Numbered from the stretch's first letter, positions 1 to 9,459 are shown. The stretch: DNA of 64,000 nt from DAHVFK01 sp035310985 (GCA_035310985.1 DATGDH010000027.1:43192-107191); one strand, 5' to 3'. The notes: generated by a model not told the origin, from the letters alone. A program made the numbers and translations.

Positions 1-897
1 GGGCTGGTGCGCGCGGTCGATGGCGTGAGCTTCGGCATCCGGCGCGGCGAGACGCTCGGCCTGGTGGGCGAATCGGGCTGCGGCAAGACGACAACCGGCC
101 GCTGCATCCTGCTGCTCGAGCGGCCGACCAGCGGCCGCATCCTGTTCGAGGGCACCGACCTCGCGGCGCTGGACGCGGCGGCGCTGCGCGCGGTGCGGCG
201 CCGCATCCAGGTGATCTTCCAGGACCCCTATTCGTCGCTCAACCCGCGCATGACGATCGGCCAGATCCTCGCCGAGCCGCTCCAGGTGCACGGCATCGTG
301 CGCGAGAAGAAGGCGCGCGCCGAGCGCGTGACGGAACTGCTGTCGCAGGTGGGGCTGCTGCCGCAGCACGCCGAGCGCTACCCGCACCAGCTCTCGGGCG
401 GCCAGCGCCAGCGCGTCGGCATCGCGCGCGCGCTTGCCATGGAGCCTTCGCTCATCGTGTGCGACGAGCCGGTCTCGGCGCTCGACGTCTCGATCCAGGC
501 GCAGATCATCAACCTGCTCGAGGACCTGCAAGCGCGCTACGGGCTGACGTATCTCTTCATCGCGCACGACCTGTCGGTGGTGCGCCACATCTCCGACCGG
601 GTCGCCGTCATGTACCTCGGCAGGATCGTCGAGATGACCGACCGCACGCGCCTGTACGAGGAGCCGCTGCACCCGTACACGCGCGCGCTGCTCTCGGCGG
701 TGCCGATCCCGGATCCCGAGCTCGAGGCGCGCCGCGAGCACACCGTGCTCAAGGGCGAGGTGCCGAGCCCGCTCAATCCGCCGTCAGGTTGCGTATTCCA
801 CCCGCGCTGCCCGAAGGCGATCGAGCGCTGCGCCGCGGCCGTGCCGCCGCTGCGCGAGATCCGGTCCGCCCACCTGGCGGCCTGCGATCTCGCTTGA
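1..897 (+). CDS. dppF: Oligopeptide/dipeptide ABC transporter ATP-binding protein, 5' partial
   Basis: Cytoplasmic ATPase that powers import by the membrane permeases encoded just downstream. The reading frame is open from the first base, so the true start lies outside the window. Visible are Walker A (GESGCGKTT, about residue 21 counted from the codon at 7), the ABC signature LSGGQRQR (about 129), Walker B ending CDEP (about 149) and a C-terminal oligopeptide-transporter motif with PSGCVFHPRCP. That C-terminal Cys-containing motif is typical of DppD/DppF/OppF. Its neighbours (binding protein, two permeases) fit one importer; a partner ATPase (DppD) would be expected upstream. Substrate cannot be read from sequence. 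Confidence 0.92.
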   Translation, partial: GLVRAVDGVSFGIRRGETLGLVGESGCGKTTTGRCILLLERPTSGRILFEGTDLAALDAAALRAVRRRIQVIFQDPYSSLNPRMTIGQILAEPLQVHGIVREKKARAERVTELLSQVGLLPQHAERYPHQLSGGQRQRVGIARALAMEPSLIVCDEPVSALDVSIQAQIINLLEDLQARYGLTYLFIAHDLSVVRHISDRVAVMYLGRIVEMTDRTRLYEEPLHPYTRALLSAVPIPDPELEARREHTVLKGEVPSPLNPPSGCVFHPRCPKAIERCAAAVPPLREIRSAHLAACDLA

Positions 898-921
898 CAT
901 ACGCGCAAGATCCCCTTTAAC
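894..921 (+). promoter_or_regulatory. Candidate sigma70 promoter for the binding-protein gene
   Basis: TTGACA at 894-899 is a perfect -35 box and overlaps the stop codon of the ATPase gene. TTTAAC at 916-921 is a 4/6 match to a -10 box after 16 bases. A GC palindrome (GGAGGGCCCTCC, 944-955) follows in the leader. Inferred by eye only. Confidence 0.45.
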
Positions 922-1001
922 TAGCCGTCAGCTTCACGACACCGGAGGGCCCTCCATCGCAGGGGGCCCCCGCTACTTAAAGGTAAAGGAGGAGGTACCC
1001 C

Positions 1002-2591
1002 ATGGCTCGAATCGCGCGCCTGCTGGCCTACGCGGTCGGCGCTTTGCTCGCGCTCCCCGCGCTCGCCCAATCCCCCCACTACGGCGGGGAACTCGTGTTC
1101 CCGGTTCCGTCGGAGCCGCCCTCGTACGACGGCCACCGCGAGGAGACCTTCGGCCTGATCCACCCGATCGCCCCGTTCTACAACACCATTCTGCGCGTCG
1201 ACCCGACCGACCCGAGCGGCACCAAGCCGTACCCGTCGCTCGCCGAGAGCTGGACGGTGTCGCCGGACGGCAAGACCTACACCTTCAAGATCCGCACCGG
1301 CGTGAAGTTCCACGACGGCAGCGACATGACCGCGAAGGACATCAAGGCGTCCTACGACCACATCATCTTCCCGCCGCCGGGCGTAGGCTCGACGCGCAAG
1401 GGGCAGTACGAAGACGTCGTCTCGGTCGAGGCGCCGAACGCGACCACGGTGGTATTCAAGCTGAAGCACCCCTCGGGCTCGTTCATCGCGTCGCTGCTGT
1501 CGCCCTACAACTTCATCTACAAGGCGGACATCCTGGCGAAGGACCCGCACTGGTACGAGACCCACATCATGGGCACCGGGCCGTTCATCTTCGTCGAGCA
1601 CGTCAGGGGCTCGCACCTGGTCGGCAAGAAGAACCCGAACTACTGGGACAAGGGCAAGCCGTACCTCGACGGCTTCCGCGCCATCTTCATCAAGGACTCC
1701 GCGGCGCAGGTCGCGGCGATCCGCGGCGAGCGCGCGCAGATCCAGTTTCGCGGCTTCACGCCGGCGGCGCGCGACGACCTCGTGCGCACGCTCGGCAACA
1801 AGATCACGGTGCAGGAGTCGCCCTGGGACTGCATCCTGTATGTCTCCATCAACCACAAGAAAAAGCCGTTCGACGACCCGCGGGTGCGCCGCGCGCTGAC
1901 GCTCGCGCTGGACCGCTACACGGGCTCCAAGGCGCTCTCGAAGATCGCGATCGTCAAGGAGGTGGCGGGCGTGCAGGTGCCGGGAACGCCGTATGCCACG
2001 CCGCCCGACGAGCTCGCCAAGCTGGCGGGCTACTGGCACGACATCGAAAAGTCGCGCGCCGAGGCGAAGCGCCTGCTCAAGGAAGCCGGGGTTCCGGAAG
2101 GCTTCTCGTTCACGTTCAAGAACCGCGGCATCCCGATGCCGTACGAGCCGCTCGGCGTGTGGCTGATCGACCAGTGGCGCCAGATCGGCCTCAACGTCAA
2201 GCAGGAGGTGATCGAGCCGGCGGCCTATTTCGGCGTCCTCCGCAAGGGCGACTTCGAGACGGCGATGGACTTCCAGTGCGGCTACATCGTCGAGCCCGAC
2301 CTCGACATGTACCGGTTCACCTCGGTCAGCCGCAACCCGGCGAACTACGGCGGCTACGAGGACCCGGTGCTCGACAAGTTGTACGACGAGCAGAGCCAGG
2401 CGACCAATCCGGAGGAGCGCAAGAAGCTCGTCCGGGAGTTCGAGAAGCGGCTGCTCGACGAGCAAGCCCATGTCCTGATGACGCTGCAGTGGCACCGCAT
2501 CATCCCGCACTCGTCCAGGCTGCATGGATGGCAGGTCACGCCCAGCCACTACCTGAACAACACGCTCGACACCGTCTGGCTTTCGCCCTGA
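1002..2591 (+). CDS. Family 5 extracellular solute-binding protein (peptide-type ABC importer)
   Basis: Periplasmic binding protein of 529 residues, the usual size for the DppA/OppA (SBP_bac_5) family. The N-terminus is a clear signal peptide (Arg-rich start, hydrophobic core, cleavage after LPALA near residue 22). The start at 1002 is well placed behind an AAAGGAGGAGG ribosome site. It delivers ligand to the permeases encoded next. The ligand may be a peptide, nickel, glutathione or another small solute; the sequence alone does not decide. It is separated from the first permease gene by a strong palindrome, which often lets the binding protein be made in excess. Confidence 0.93.
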   Translation: MARIARLLAYAVGALLALPALAQSPHYGGELVFPVPSEPPSYDGHREETFGLIHPIAPFYNTILRVDPTDPSGTKPYPSLAESWTVSPDGKTYTFKIRTGVKFHDGSDMTAKDIKASYDHIIFPPPGVGSTRKGQYEDVVSVEAPNATTVVFKLKHPSGSFIASLLSPYNFIYKADILAKDPHWYETHIMGTGPFIFVEHVRGSHLVGKKNPNYWDKGKPYLDGFRAIFIKDSAAQVAAIRGERAQIQFRGFTPAARDDLVRTLGNKITVQESPWDCILYVSINHKKKPFDDPRVRRALTLALDRYTGSKALSKIAIVKEVAGVQVPGTPYATPPDELAKLAGYWHDIEKSRAEAKRLLKEAGVPEGFSFTFKNRGIPMPYEPLGVWLIDQWRQIGLNVKQEVIEPAAYFGVLRKGDFETAMDFQCGYIVEPDLDMYRFTSVSRNPANYGGYEDPVLDKLYDEQSQATNPEERKKLVREFEKRLLDEQAHVLMTLQWHRIIPHSSRLHGWQVTPSHYLNNTLDTVWLSP

Positions 2592-2602
2592 CGGTCGTTC
2601 GC

Positions 2603-2630
2603 CCGGCGGCGGATCCGGATCCGCCGCCGG
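2603..2630 (+). other. Perfect 28-base palindrome between binding-protein and permease genes
   Basis: Bases 2603-2630 form a perfect inverted repeat with 14-bp arms, built around two GGATCC units. No T tract follows, so it is not a classic terminator. Such intercistronic stems often stabilise the upstream message or damp downstream expression in ABC operons; that role is inferred. Confidence 0.6.
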
Positions 2631-2642
2631 CATGACGCAGGC

Positions 2643-3599
2643 ATGACGCGCTACATCGCCAAGCGGCTGCTGCTGATGATCCCGACGCTGGTCGGCGTCG
2701 CGATTCTGATCTTCGTGCTGCTGCGCGTCGTGCCAGGCGACGTGGTCGAGGCGCGCTACCTGACGCAGGGCAGCCAGTTCCAGTCCCAGGAGTTGATGGA
2801 CCTGGAGCGCCACAAGCTCGGCCTCGACCAGCCGCTGTGGAAGCAGTTCACCACGTACATGGCCGGCCTCGCGCGCCTCGACTTCGGCCTGTCAATGTGG
2901 ACCGGCGCGCCGATCACCGAGGAGATCAAGCTGCGTTTCGCGCTGTCGCTCGAGGTCGCGATCATGGCCTCGATCATCGCCGCGCTGCTCGCGATTCCGC
3001 TCGGCATCATGGCTGCGGTCAAGCAGGACACCTGGGTGGACTATGCGGTGCGGGTGTTTTCGATCGCCGGGCTCGCGATGCCCTCGTTCTGGCTCGGCAT
3101 CCTCATAATCCTGTGCATGCTGCTCGTGTTCCACTGGGTGCCGCCGCTGGAGTTCACGCCGCTGTGGGTGGACCCCTGGAACAACCTGGCGCAGCTCATC
3201 TGGCCGGCCCTCGCGGTCGGCTACCGCTACTCGGCGGTCTCGACGCGCATGATGCGCTCCTCGATGCTGGAGGTGCTGCGCGAGGACTACATCCGCACCG
3301 CGCGCGCGAAGGGGCTGCGGCTGAAGCTGATCCTCGCGCGCCACGCCGTCAAGAACGCGATGCTGCCGGTGATCACGGTGCTCGGCCTCGAGTTCGCATT
3401 CCTGCTCGGGGGCCTCGTGGTCACCGAGCAGGTATTCAATCTGAACGGGCTGGGGCTGCTGTTCGTCGAGTCGATCTCGCACCGCGACTACACCATGACT
3501 CAGGCGCTGGTGATGCTGGTGGCGGCGGTCACGATCTTCGTCAACTTCCTGATCGACCTCGCCTACGCGTGGGTCGATCCGCGCATCCACTACCGCTGA
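2643..3599 (+). CDS. Peptide-type ABC transporter permease, DppB-like
   Basis: Inner-membrane permease of 318 residues. It has the N-terminal membrane helix followed by VPGD found in DppB/OppB proteins, further hydrophobic helices, and the cytoplasmic coupling region (about residues 225-245, ARHAVKNAMLPVI) that contacts the ATPase. It pairs with the DppC-like permease whose gene starts 2 bases after its stop codon. Start 2643 follows the palindrome and has only a weak ribosome site. Confidence 0.93.
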   Translation: MTRYIAKRLLLMIPTLVGVAILIFVLLRVVPGDVVEARYLTQGSQFQSQELMDLERHKLGLDQPLWKQFTTYMAGLARLDFGLSMWTGAPITEEIKLRFALSLEVAIMASIIAALLAIPLGIMAAVKQDTWVDYAVRVFSIAGLAMPSFWLGILIILCMLLVFHWVPPLEFTPLWVDPWNNLAQLIWPALAVGYRYSAVSTRMMRSSMLEVLREDYIRTARAKGLRLKLILARHAVKNAMLPVITVLGLEFAFLLGGLVVTEQVFNLNGLGLLFVESISHRDYTMTQALVMLVAAVTIFVNFLIDLAYAWVDPRIHYR

Positions 3600-3601
3600 T
3601 C

Positions 3602-4495
3602 ATGGCCGCGACCCCGGGAACGCTCGAAGACCTGCGCGCCGCACGGGCCCCCGGCCTGCTTGCGACGGCCTGGCGACTTTCGCGCGAGCGGCCGCTGGGC
3701 GCAATCGGGCTCGTGATCATCGTCGTGATGGTGATCGCCGCCGCGACCGCCGGCTGGATCGCGCCCTACGACCCGCTGATCAACCACTATGACGCGATGC
3801 TCAGCCCGCCGAGCATGAAGCACCTGCTCGGCACCGACGCCTTCGGCCGCGACGTGCTTTCGCGCGTGATCTATGGCTCGCGCACCGCGCTGGCGGTCGG
3901 TCTCGGTGCGTCGCTGCTCGGCGCCTTTTTCGGCGCGATCGTCGGCGTCGCCAGCGCCTACTATGGCGGCCGCTTCGACCTCTACATGCAGCGGCTCATG
4001 GACATGCTGCTGTCGTTCCCGCTCATCGTGCTTGCACTGGTGGTGATCGCGATCCTCGGCACCGGCGCGCAGAACGTGATACTCGCGATCGCGGTGCCGA
4101 TGATTCCGCGCTGCGCGCGGGTGGTGCGTTCGAGCGCCCTCGCGGTGCGCGAGATGCCGTACGTGGACGCCGCGCGGGCTTCGGGCTTCAGCGACGCGCG
4201 CATCATCCTGCGCCACATGCTGCCGAACGTCATGGCGCCGACGCTGATCATGCTCACCTCGTTCCTCGGCCAGGCGATCCTTCTTGAGGCGTCGCTCTCC
4301 TTCATCGGCCTGGGCGTGCAGGAGCCGACCGCGGCCTGGGGCCTGATGCTGCGAGGCGCCGCGGTCGAGTTCGCCGAGACGGCGCCCTGGATGGCGATCT
4401 TCCCGGGCTTGGCGATCAGCCTCGCGGTGTTCGGCTTCAACCTGTTCGGCGACTCGCTGCGCGACGCGCTCGATCCGAAGCTGCGCGTGCGCTAG
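3602..4495 (+). CDS. Peptide-type ABC transporter permease, DppC-like
   Basis: Second inner-membrane permease, 297 residues from the ATG at 3602, two bases after the previous stop. The frame is open far upstream, but that stretch only shadows the dppB-like gene; the N-terminus from 3602 (short cytoplasmic tail, then a helix starting GLVIIVVMV) matches the DppC/OppC pattern. The GTDAFGRDVLSR block and the EAA-type coupling loop (RHMLPNVMAP) are family hallmarks. It completes the importer encoded from the left edge. Confidence 0.92.
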   Translation: MAATPGTLEDLRAARAPGLLATAWRLSRERPLGAIGLVIIVVMVIAAATAGWIAPYDPLINHYDAMLSPPSMKHLLGTDAFGRDVLSRVIYGSRTALAVGLGASLLGAFFGAIVGVASAYYGGRFDLYMQRLMDMLLSFPLIVLALVVIAILGTGAQNVILAIAVPMIPRCARVVRSSALAVREMPYVDAARASGFSDARIILRHMLPNVMAPTLIMLTSFLGQAILLEASLSFIGLGVQEPTAAWGLMLRGAAVEFAETAPWMAIFPGLAISLAVFGFNLFGDSLRDALDPKLRVR

Positions 4496-4498
4496 GGG

Positions 4499-4804
4499 TC
4501 ACTTGCCCCGGCCGGGGGCGCTCGAGTACACCTGCATCTCGCTGCGGTCGCGCCAGTTCGACTCGTCGAGCAGCCCGGCGGGGACGAAGTAGCGCGCGGC
4601 CGCGGCGACCGGGTGCTCCTCGACGATGCGCTCGACCGCGTCGTAGCCGATCTTGCGCAGCAGGCCGTCGCCGCTCGTCGAGCGCGCGACCATGAACTTG
4701 TCGTACACGCGGTACACGTACACGTTGGCCGGACGCGCGTTGCCTTGCGCGTCGCGCAAGACGAGCACGTAACGCGTGTCGGGCTTGAACTGGCTCTTGT
4801 CCAT
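4499..4804 (-). CDS. Small conserved-looking protein of unknown function, divergent from soeA
   Basis: A 101-residue soluble protein, not recognised. It begins MDKSQFKPDTRY, has an alternating beta-like middle (VYVYRVYDKFMVARS) and no signal peptide or Cys residues. The start is supported by AAGGGA about 7 bases upstream on the minus strand. It ends 3 bases from the end of the convergent permease gene and is divergent from soeA with only 59 bases between starts, so the two could share control. A role in sulfur metabolism is only a guess from position. Confidence 0.7.
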   Translation of the reverse strand: MDKSQFKPDTRYVLVLRDAQGNARPANVYVYRVYDKFMVARSTSGDGLLRKIGYDAVERIVEEHPVAAAARYFVPAGLLDESNWRDRSEMQVYSSAPGRGK

Positions 4805-4863
4805 GCGTAGTCCCTTGATCGGCGCGCATGATAGCGCATAAGGAGGGTAAGGCGACCCTTCTT

Positions 4864-7800
4864 ATGAGCAAATCAGATTATCTCGTTGGCGATCGCGCTG
4901 CGCGCTGCGGACAATGGCTCCCTGAACACCGGGGATTCGAATTGAGCGCCTCTGCGCGGTCCGAGGTCAAGACCACCACCTGCTACATGTGCGCCTGCCG
5001 CTGCGGCATCCGGGTGCATCTGCGCGACGGCGAAGTGCGCTACATCGAGGGCAATCCCGATCATCCGCTGAACCGCGGCGTGATCTGCGCCAAGGGCTCG
5101 AGCGGCATCATGAAGCAGGTGTCGCCGGCGCGCCTGACGCGTCCGCTGAAAAGAAAGAGAGGCAGCGAGCGCGGCGCGGGGCAGTTCGAAGCCATCAGCT
5201 GGGAAGAGGCTTTCTCCCTGCTGGAAGAACGGCTCAGGAAAATTAGGTCGACGGATCCCAAGAAGTTCGCCTTGTTCACTGGCCGCGACCAGATGCAAGC
5301 GCTGACCGGCCTGTTCGCGCGCCAATTCGGCACGCCGAACTACGCCGCGCACGGCGGCTTCTGCTCGGTGAACATGGCAGCGGGCATGATCTACACGATC
5401 GGCGGCTCGTTCTGGGAGTTCGGCGGCCCGGACCTCGAGCGCGCGCGCCTATTCATCATGCTCGGCACTGCCGAGGACCATCACTCGAACCCGCTCAAGA
5501 TCGCGATCTCGGAGTTCAAGCGCCGCGGCGGGCGCTTCGTCTCGGTCAACCCAGTGCGCACCGGCTACTCGGCGATCGCCGACGAGTGGGTGCCGATCCG
5601 CCCCGGCACGGATGGCGCGCTGCTGCTCGCGCTCGCGAACGAGCTGATCGCGCAAGGGCTGTACGACCGCGAGTTCGTCGCGCGCTACACCAATGGCGGG
5701 CAGCTGGTGGTGGTCGACCCGCATTCGCCGCACCACGGGCTGCTCGCCGCGGACGAGGATGCCGACCCGGTCAATCCGCTCTATCCGCAGAACCAGCTGT
5801 GGTGGGACCGGCACTCGAACGGGCCGTGCCTGACTCACACGCCCGAGACCGATCCGTTCCTGTTCGGCGATTTCACGCTGCCCGACGGCACGCACGTGCG
5901 GCCAGCGTTCCAGCTGCTCGCCGAGCGCGTCGCCGCCTACACGCCGGAGTGGGCCGAAGGCGTCACCGGCATCCCGGCGGCGACCATCCGGCGCCTAGCG
6001 CACGAGATGGGGGTCACCGCGCGCGACGAGAAGATCGAGCTGCCGATCGCCTGGACCGACTGCTGGGGCAACGAGCACCAGACAATCACCGGTAACCCGG
6101 TCGCGTTCCACGCGATGCGCGGGCTGGCCGCGCATTCGAACGGCTTTCACACGGTGCGCGCGCTCGGCATCCTGATGAGCCTGCTCGGCACCATCGACCG
6201 CCCGGGCGGCTTCCGCCACAAAGCGCCGTTTCCGCGCGGCATCCCGCCCGCGGCGAAAACACCCACTGGCCCCGAGGGCGTCAGGCCGAATACGCCGCTC
6301 GCAGGGCTCGCGCTCGGCTGGCCGGGCTCGCCCGAAGACCTGTTCGTCGACGAACACGGCGAGCCGGTGCGCATCGACAAGGGCTTTTCGTGGGAGCACC
6401 CACTCTCGGTGCATGGCCTCATGCACAACATGATCACCAACGCCTGGCGCGGCGACCCGTACCCGATCGATACGCTTTTTATCTTCATGGCCAACATGGC
6501 CTGGAACTCGACCATGAACACGGTCGCGGTGCGCAAGATGCTGAACGACCGCGGGCCGGATGGCGAGTACAAGATCCCGTTCATCGCGGTGTGCGACGCG
6601 TTCCAGTCGGAGATGACCGCTTTTGCCGACCTGGTGCTGCCCGACACGACCTATCTCGAGCGCCACGACGTCATGTCGATGCTCGACCGGCCGATCTCCG
6701 AGTTCGACGGGCCGGTCGACTCGGTGCGCATCCCGGTCGTGCCGCCGCTCGGAGAGTGCAAGCCCTTCCAGGAAGTCCTTATCGAGCTTGGCAGCCGTTT
6801 GGGCCTTCCTTCGTTCACAAATAAAGACGGCTCCCGCAAGTACAGGGACTACCCCGACTTCATCGTTCGGCATGAAACGGAGCCGGGCTCGGGCATCGGC
6901 TTTCTCGCCGGCTGGCGCGGCCAGGACGGCAAGAAGTCGATGCTCGGCGAGCCCAATCCGGATCAGTGGGCGCGCTACGCAGAGAACAACTGCGTGTTCC
7001 ACTACCGGCTGCCGCCTTCCTACCAGTACATGCGCAACTGGAACCGCGGCTACATGCAGTGGGCGCAGCGCATGCGCATCCGCCGTTGGGGCGACCCGAT
7101 CCTCGTGCACCTGTACTCGGAGGTGCTGCAGAAATTCCGCCTCGCCGCCGAGGGCAAGTGGCCCGGACGCCAGCCGCCCGAGCGGCTGCGCGCGCGCGTC
7201 GCGACCTACTTCGATCCGCTGCCGTTCTACTACGCGCCGCTCGAAGCGCAGGTCACCGACCCGGAGAAATATCCGCTCGCCGCGATCACCCAGCGGCCGA
7301 TGGCGATGTACCACTCCTGGGACTCGCAGAACGCGTGGCTGCGGCAGATCCACGGCCACAACTATCTGTTCGTCAATCCGCGCAGCGCGCGCGCCGCGGG
7401 CATCGCCGACGGCGCCTGGATCTGGGTCGAGTCGCCCTGGGGCAAAGTGCGCTGCATGTGCCGCTACAGCGAGGCGGTCGAGCCGGGGACCGTGTGGACC
7501 TGGAACGCGATCGGCAAGCAGCCGGGCGCCTGGGGCCTCGCGCCCGAGGCGAACGAGGCGCGCAAGGGCTTCCTGCTGAATCACCTGATCGCCGACGAGC
7601 TGCCGCTCGAGGGCGGACGCACGTCGAACTCCGATCCGGTCACCGGGCAGGCCGGCTGGTACGACGTGAGGGTGAGGATCTACCCGGCGGATCAGAAAGG
7701 GGTTTGGCCTGAATTTCAAACCCTCAATCCCGTTCCGGGAACCCGCAAGGCCCCCCTCAACTGGCTCGCTTACGTCGCCGGAAAGAGGATCGAGCGATGA
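4864..7800 (+). CDS. soeA: Sulfite dehydrogenase (quinone) molybdopterin subunit SoeA
   Basis: Large catalytic subunit, about 978 residues, of the cytoplasmic membrane-bound enzyme that oxidises sulfite to sulfate and passes electrons to quinone. It belongs to the complex iron-sulfur molybdoenzyme (DMSO reductase) family. An N-terminal [4Fe-4S] motif is seen at C40, C43, C47 and C75, and HGGFCSVN carries the likely molybdenum-ligand Cys (C167). No Tat signal is present, as expected for SoeA rather than periplasmic relatives. An ATG at 4828 would add 12 residues but lies before the AGGAGGG site (4841-4847); 4864 is preferred although the spacing is long. It overlaps soeB by four bases. Polysulfide or thiosulfate reductase is the main alternative; the adjacent sHdr genes favour SoeA. 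Confidence 0.88.
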   Translation: MSKSDYLVGDRAARCGQWLPEHRGFELSASARSEVKTTTCYMCACRCGIRVHLRDGEVRYIEGNPDHPLNRGVICAKGSSGIMKQVSPARLTRPLKRKRGSERGAGQFEAISWEEAFSLLEERLRKIRSTDPKKFALFTGRDQMQALTGLFARQFGTPNYAAHGGFCSVNMAAGMIYTIGGSFWEFGGPDLERARLFIMLGTAEDHHSNPLKIAISEFKRRGGRFVSVNPVRTGYSAIADEWVPIRPGTDGALLLALANELIAQGLYDREFVARYTNGGQLVVVDPHSPHHGLLAADEDADPVNPLYPQNQLWWDRHSNGPCLTHTPETDPFLFGDFTLPDGTHVRPAFQLLAERVAAYTPEWAEGVTGIPAATIRRLAHEMGVTARDEKIELPIAWTDCWGNEHQTITGNPVAFHAMRGLAAHSNGFHTVRALGILMSLLGTIDRPGGFRHKAPFPRGIPPAAKTPTGPEGVRPNTPLAGLALGWPGSPEDLFVDEHGEPVRIDKGFSWEHPLSVHGLMHNMITNAWRGDPYPIDTLFIFMANMAWNSTMNTVAVRKMLNDRGPDGEYKIPFIAVCDAFQSEMTAFADLVLPDTTYLERHDVMSMLDRPISEFDGPVDSVRIPVVPPLGECKPFQEVLIELGSRLGLPSFTNKDGSRKYRDYPDFIVRHETEPGSGIGFLAGWRGQDGKKSMLGEPNPDQWARYAENNCVFHYRLPPSYQYMRNWNRGYMQWAQRMRIRRWGDPILVHLYSEVLQKFRLAAEGKWPGRQPPERLRARVATYFDPLPFYYAPLEAQVTDPEKYPLAAITQRPMAMYHSWDSQNAWLRQIHGHNYLFVNPRSARAAGIADGAWIWVESPWGKVRCMCRYSEAVEPGTVWTWNAIGKQPGAWGLAPEANEARKGFLLNHLIADELPLEGGRTSNSDPVTGQAGWYDVRVRIYPADQKGVWPEFQTLNPVPGTRKAPLNWLAYVAGKRIER

Positions 7801-8528
7801 CGCAGCTCGCGCTGGTGATCGATCTGAACGTGTGCGTCGGCTGCCAGGCCTGCGTGACGAGCTGCAAGCAGTGGAACACCTCGGGCGCGGCGGGCTACAT
7901 GTCGGACGACAACCCCTACGGCGCCGACCCGACGGGGACGTTCTTCAACCGTGTGCAGACCTTCGAGGTGGGCGAGTTTCCCAATACCGAGACGGTGCAC
8001 TTCCCGAAGTCCTGCCTGCACTGCGAGGAGCCGCCCTGTGTGCCGGTGTGCCCGACCGGCGCCTCGTATAAGCGTGCCGAAGACGGCATCGTGCTGGTCG
8101 ACTACGACAAGTGCATCGGCTGCAAGTATTGCTCCTGGGCCTGCCCCTATGGCGCGCGCGAGATCGACGAGCACCAGAAGGTGATGAAGAAGTGCACGCT
8201 GTGCGTGGACCGCATCTACGACCCGGCGCTGCCGGAAAAGGAACGCAAGCCCGCCTGCGTGCTCGCCTGCCCGACGAGCGCGCGCATCTTCGGCGACATC
8301 CACGATCCCGACTCGCAGGCCGCAAGAGCGATCCGCGAGCAGGGCGGCTATGCGCTCATGCCCGAGTGGGGCACGCAGCCGGCGAACCACTACCTGCCGC
8401 GGCGCCGCACCGAGATCCGCCTCCATCCCGACGAACTCGAGCGCCATGACAACCCGCTCAAGGTCGACGGCCTGCTGCCGCGGCCTTCGCCGAAGGACCC
8501 GGCGCTGGACGACGTGACGAGCTGGTAG
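7797..8528 (+). CDS. soeB: Sulfite dehydrogenase iron-sulfur subunit SoeB
   Basis: Electron-transfer subunit, 243 residues, with four cubane cluster motifs in ferredoxin-like repeats: CVGCQACVTSC near the N-terminus, CLHCEEPPCVPVCP, CIGCKYCSWACP, and CTLC with a later CVLACP. This is the DmsB/PsrB/SoeB layout. It carries electrons from the molybdenum subunit to the membrane anchor. The ATG overlaps the soeA stop (ATGA), so translation is probably coupled. Confidence 0.9.
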   Translation: MTQLALVIDLNVCVGCQACVTSCKQWNTSGAAGYMSDDNPYGADPTGTFFNRVQTFEVGEFPNTETVHFPKSCLHCEEPPCVPVCPTGASYKRAEDGIVLVDYDKCIGCKYCSWACPYGAREIDEHQKVMKKCTLCVDRIYDPALPEKERKPACVLACPTSARIFGDIHDPDSQAARAIREQGGYALMPEWGTQPANHYLPRRRTEIRLHPDELERHDNPLKVDGLLPRPSPKDPALDDVTSW

Positions 8529-8530
8529 CC

Positions 8531-9427
8531 ATGCGGCCCGCCTGGTCGGTCATCCTGCTCACTACCCTCATCGGCGCCGGCCAAGGCCTCTTTCTTGCCC
8601 TTACGGGGATTGAGGTCATTGGAAATTCCACACGATTGTTTTTAGTGGGCGGTGCAATCATTTCCCTCTGCTTGCTGGGCGCAGGCCTGGTCGCGTCGTT
8701 TTTTCACCTCGGCCATCCCGAGCGCGCCTGGCGCAGCGCGGCCAAGTGGCGCACCTCGTGGCTGTCGCGCGAGGTGATCGTGCTGCCCGCGTTCATGGCG
8801 GCGGTGTTCGCCTGGGGCGCGGCGCACTGGCTGGGCTGGCCGACGCGCGCGCTCGCCGCGGCGGGCGTCGTGCTCGCCCTCGCACTCTTCGTCTGCACCG
8901 CGATGATCTACGCCTGCCTGCGCTTCCTGCAGGAGTGGCACAGCCCGCTCACGGTCTTGAACTACCTCGTGCTCGGCTGCGCCTCGGGCTTCACGCTCGC
9001 GGCCGCCTACGCGGCCTGGGCGGCGCCGGCGCTCGCCCCGGCGCTCGCGCTCGCGGCGCTGGGCTGGACGCTCCTGGGTCTCGCCACGCGCGGCGCCTCG
9101 CTCGCCCGCAACGCGCGCCTGAAGGCGCGCTCGAGCCTGCAGAGCGCGATCGGCGTCAAGCACCCGCGCATCGCGCAGAAGGCGCAAGGCGCCATCGCCG
9201 GCTCGTTCAACACGCGCGAGTTCTTCCATGGCCGCAGCGCGGCCGCGCTGCGCTCGGTGAAATGGATCTTCCTCCTCACCGCGTTCGGATTGCCTGCGAC
9301 CCTGCTCGTAACAGGGTTGCCGACGCCGGCGTTTTTCGTCCAATTCGCGGGGCTGATGCTCGAGCGCTGGTTTTTCTTCGCTCAGGCGAACCATCCGCAG
9401 AATCTTTACTACCAGGCGGTGTCTTGA
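8531..9427 (+). CDS. soeC: Sulfite dehydrogenase membrane anchor SoeC (DmsC family)
   Basis: Integral membrane anchor of 298 residues with about eight hydrophobic helices, starting LLTTLIGAGQGLFLAL, a pattern typical of DmsC-type (not NrfD-type) anchors. It binds the AB module on the cytoplasmic face and transfers electrons to quinone. It starts two bases after soeB ends. A DmsC-type anchor next to soeAB and an sHdr cluster is what separates SoeABC from polysulfide reductases, which mostly use NrfD-type anchors. Confidence 0.87.
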   Translation: MRPAWSVILLTTLIGAGQGLFLALTGIEVIGNSTRLFLVGGAIISLCLLGAGLVASFFHLGHPERAWRSAAKWRTSWLSREVIVLPAFMAAVFAWGAAHWLGWPTRALAAAGVVLALALFVCTAMIYACLRFLQEWHSPLTVLNYLVLGCASGFTLAAAYAAWAAPALAPALALAALGWTLLGLATRGASLARNARLKARSSLQSAIGVKHPRIAQKAQGAIAGSFNTREFFHGRSAAALRSVKWIFLLTAFGLPATLLVTGLPTPAFFVQFAGLMLERWFFFAQANHPQNLYYQAVS

Positions 9428-9459
9428 GATGAGAGCGCGGAAATTTGCTGCGCCGCGGC

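Noticed and set aside
921..2813. Long open frame on the minus strand opposite the binding-protein gene
   Set aside because: It is an antisense shadow of high-GC coding sequence: Arg/Val/His-rich, without domains, while the plus strand has a signal peptide, ribosome site and family motifs. Many similar long antisense frames across the window were rejected for the same reason.
2837..3601. N-terminal extension of the DppC-like permease
   Set aside because: The frame is open but overlaps dppB almost completely and has no family similarity; ATG 3602 gives the normal permease length.
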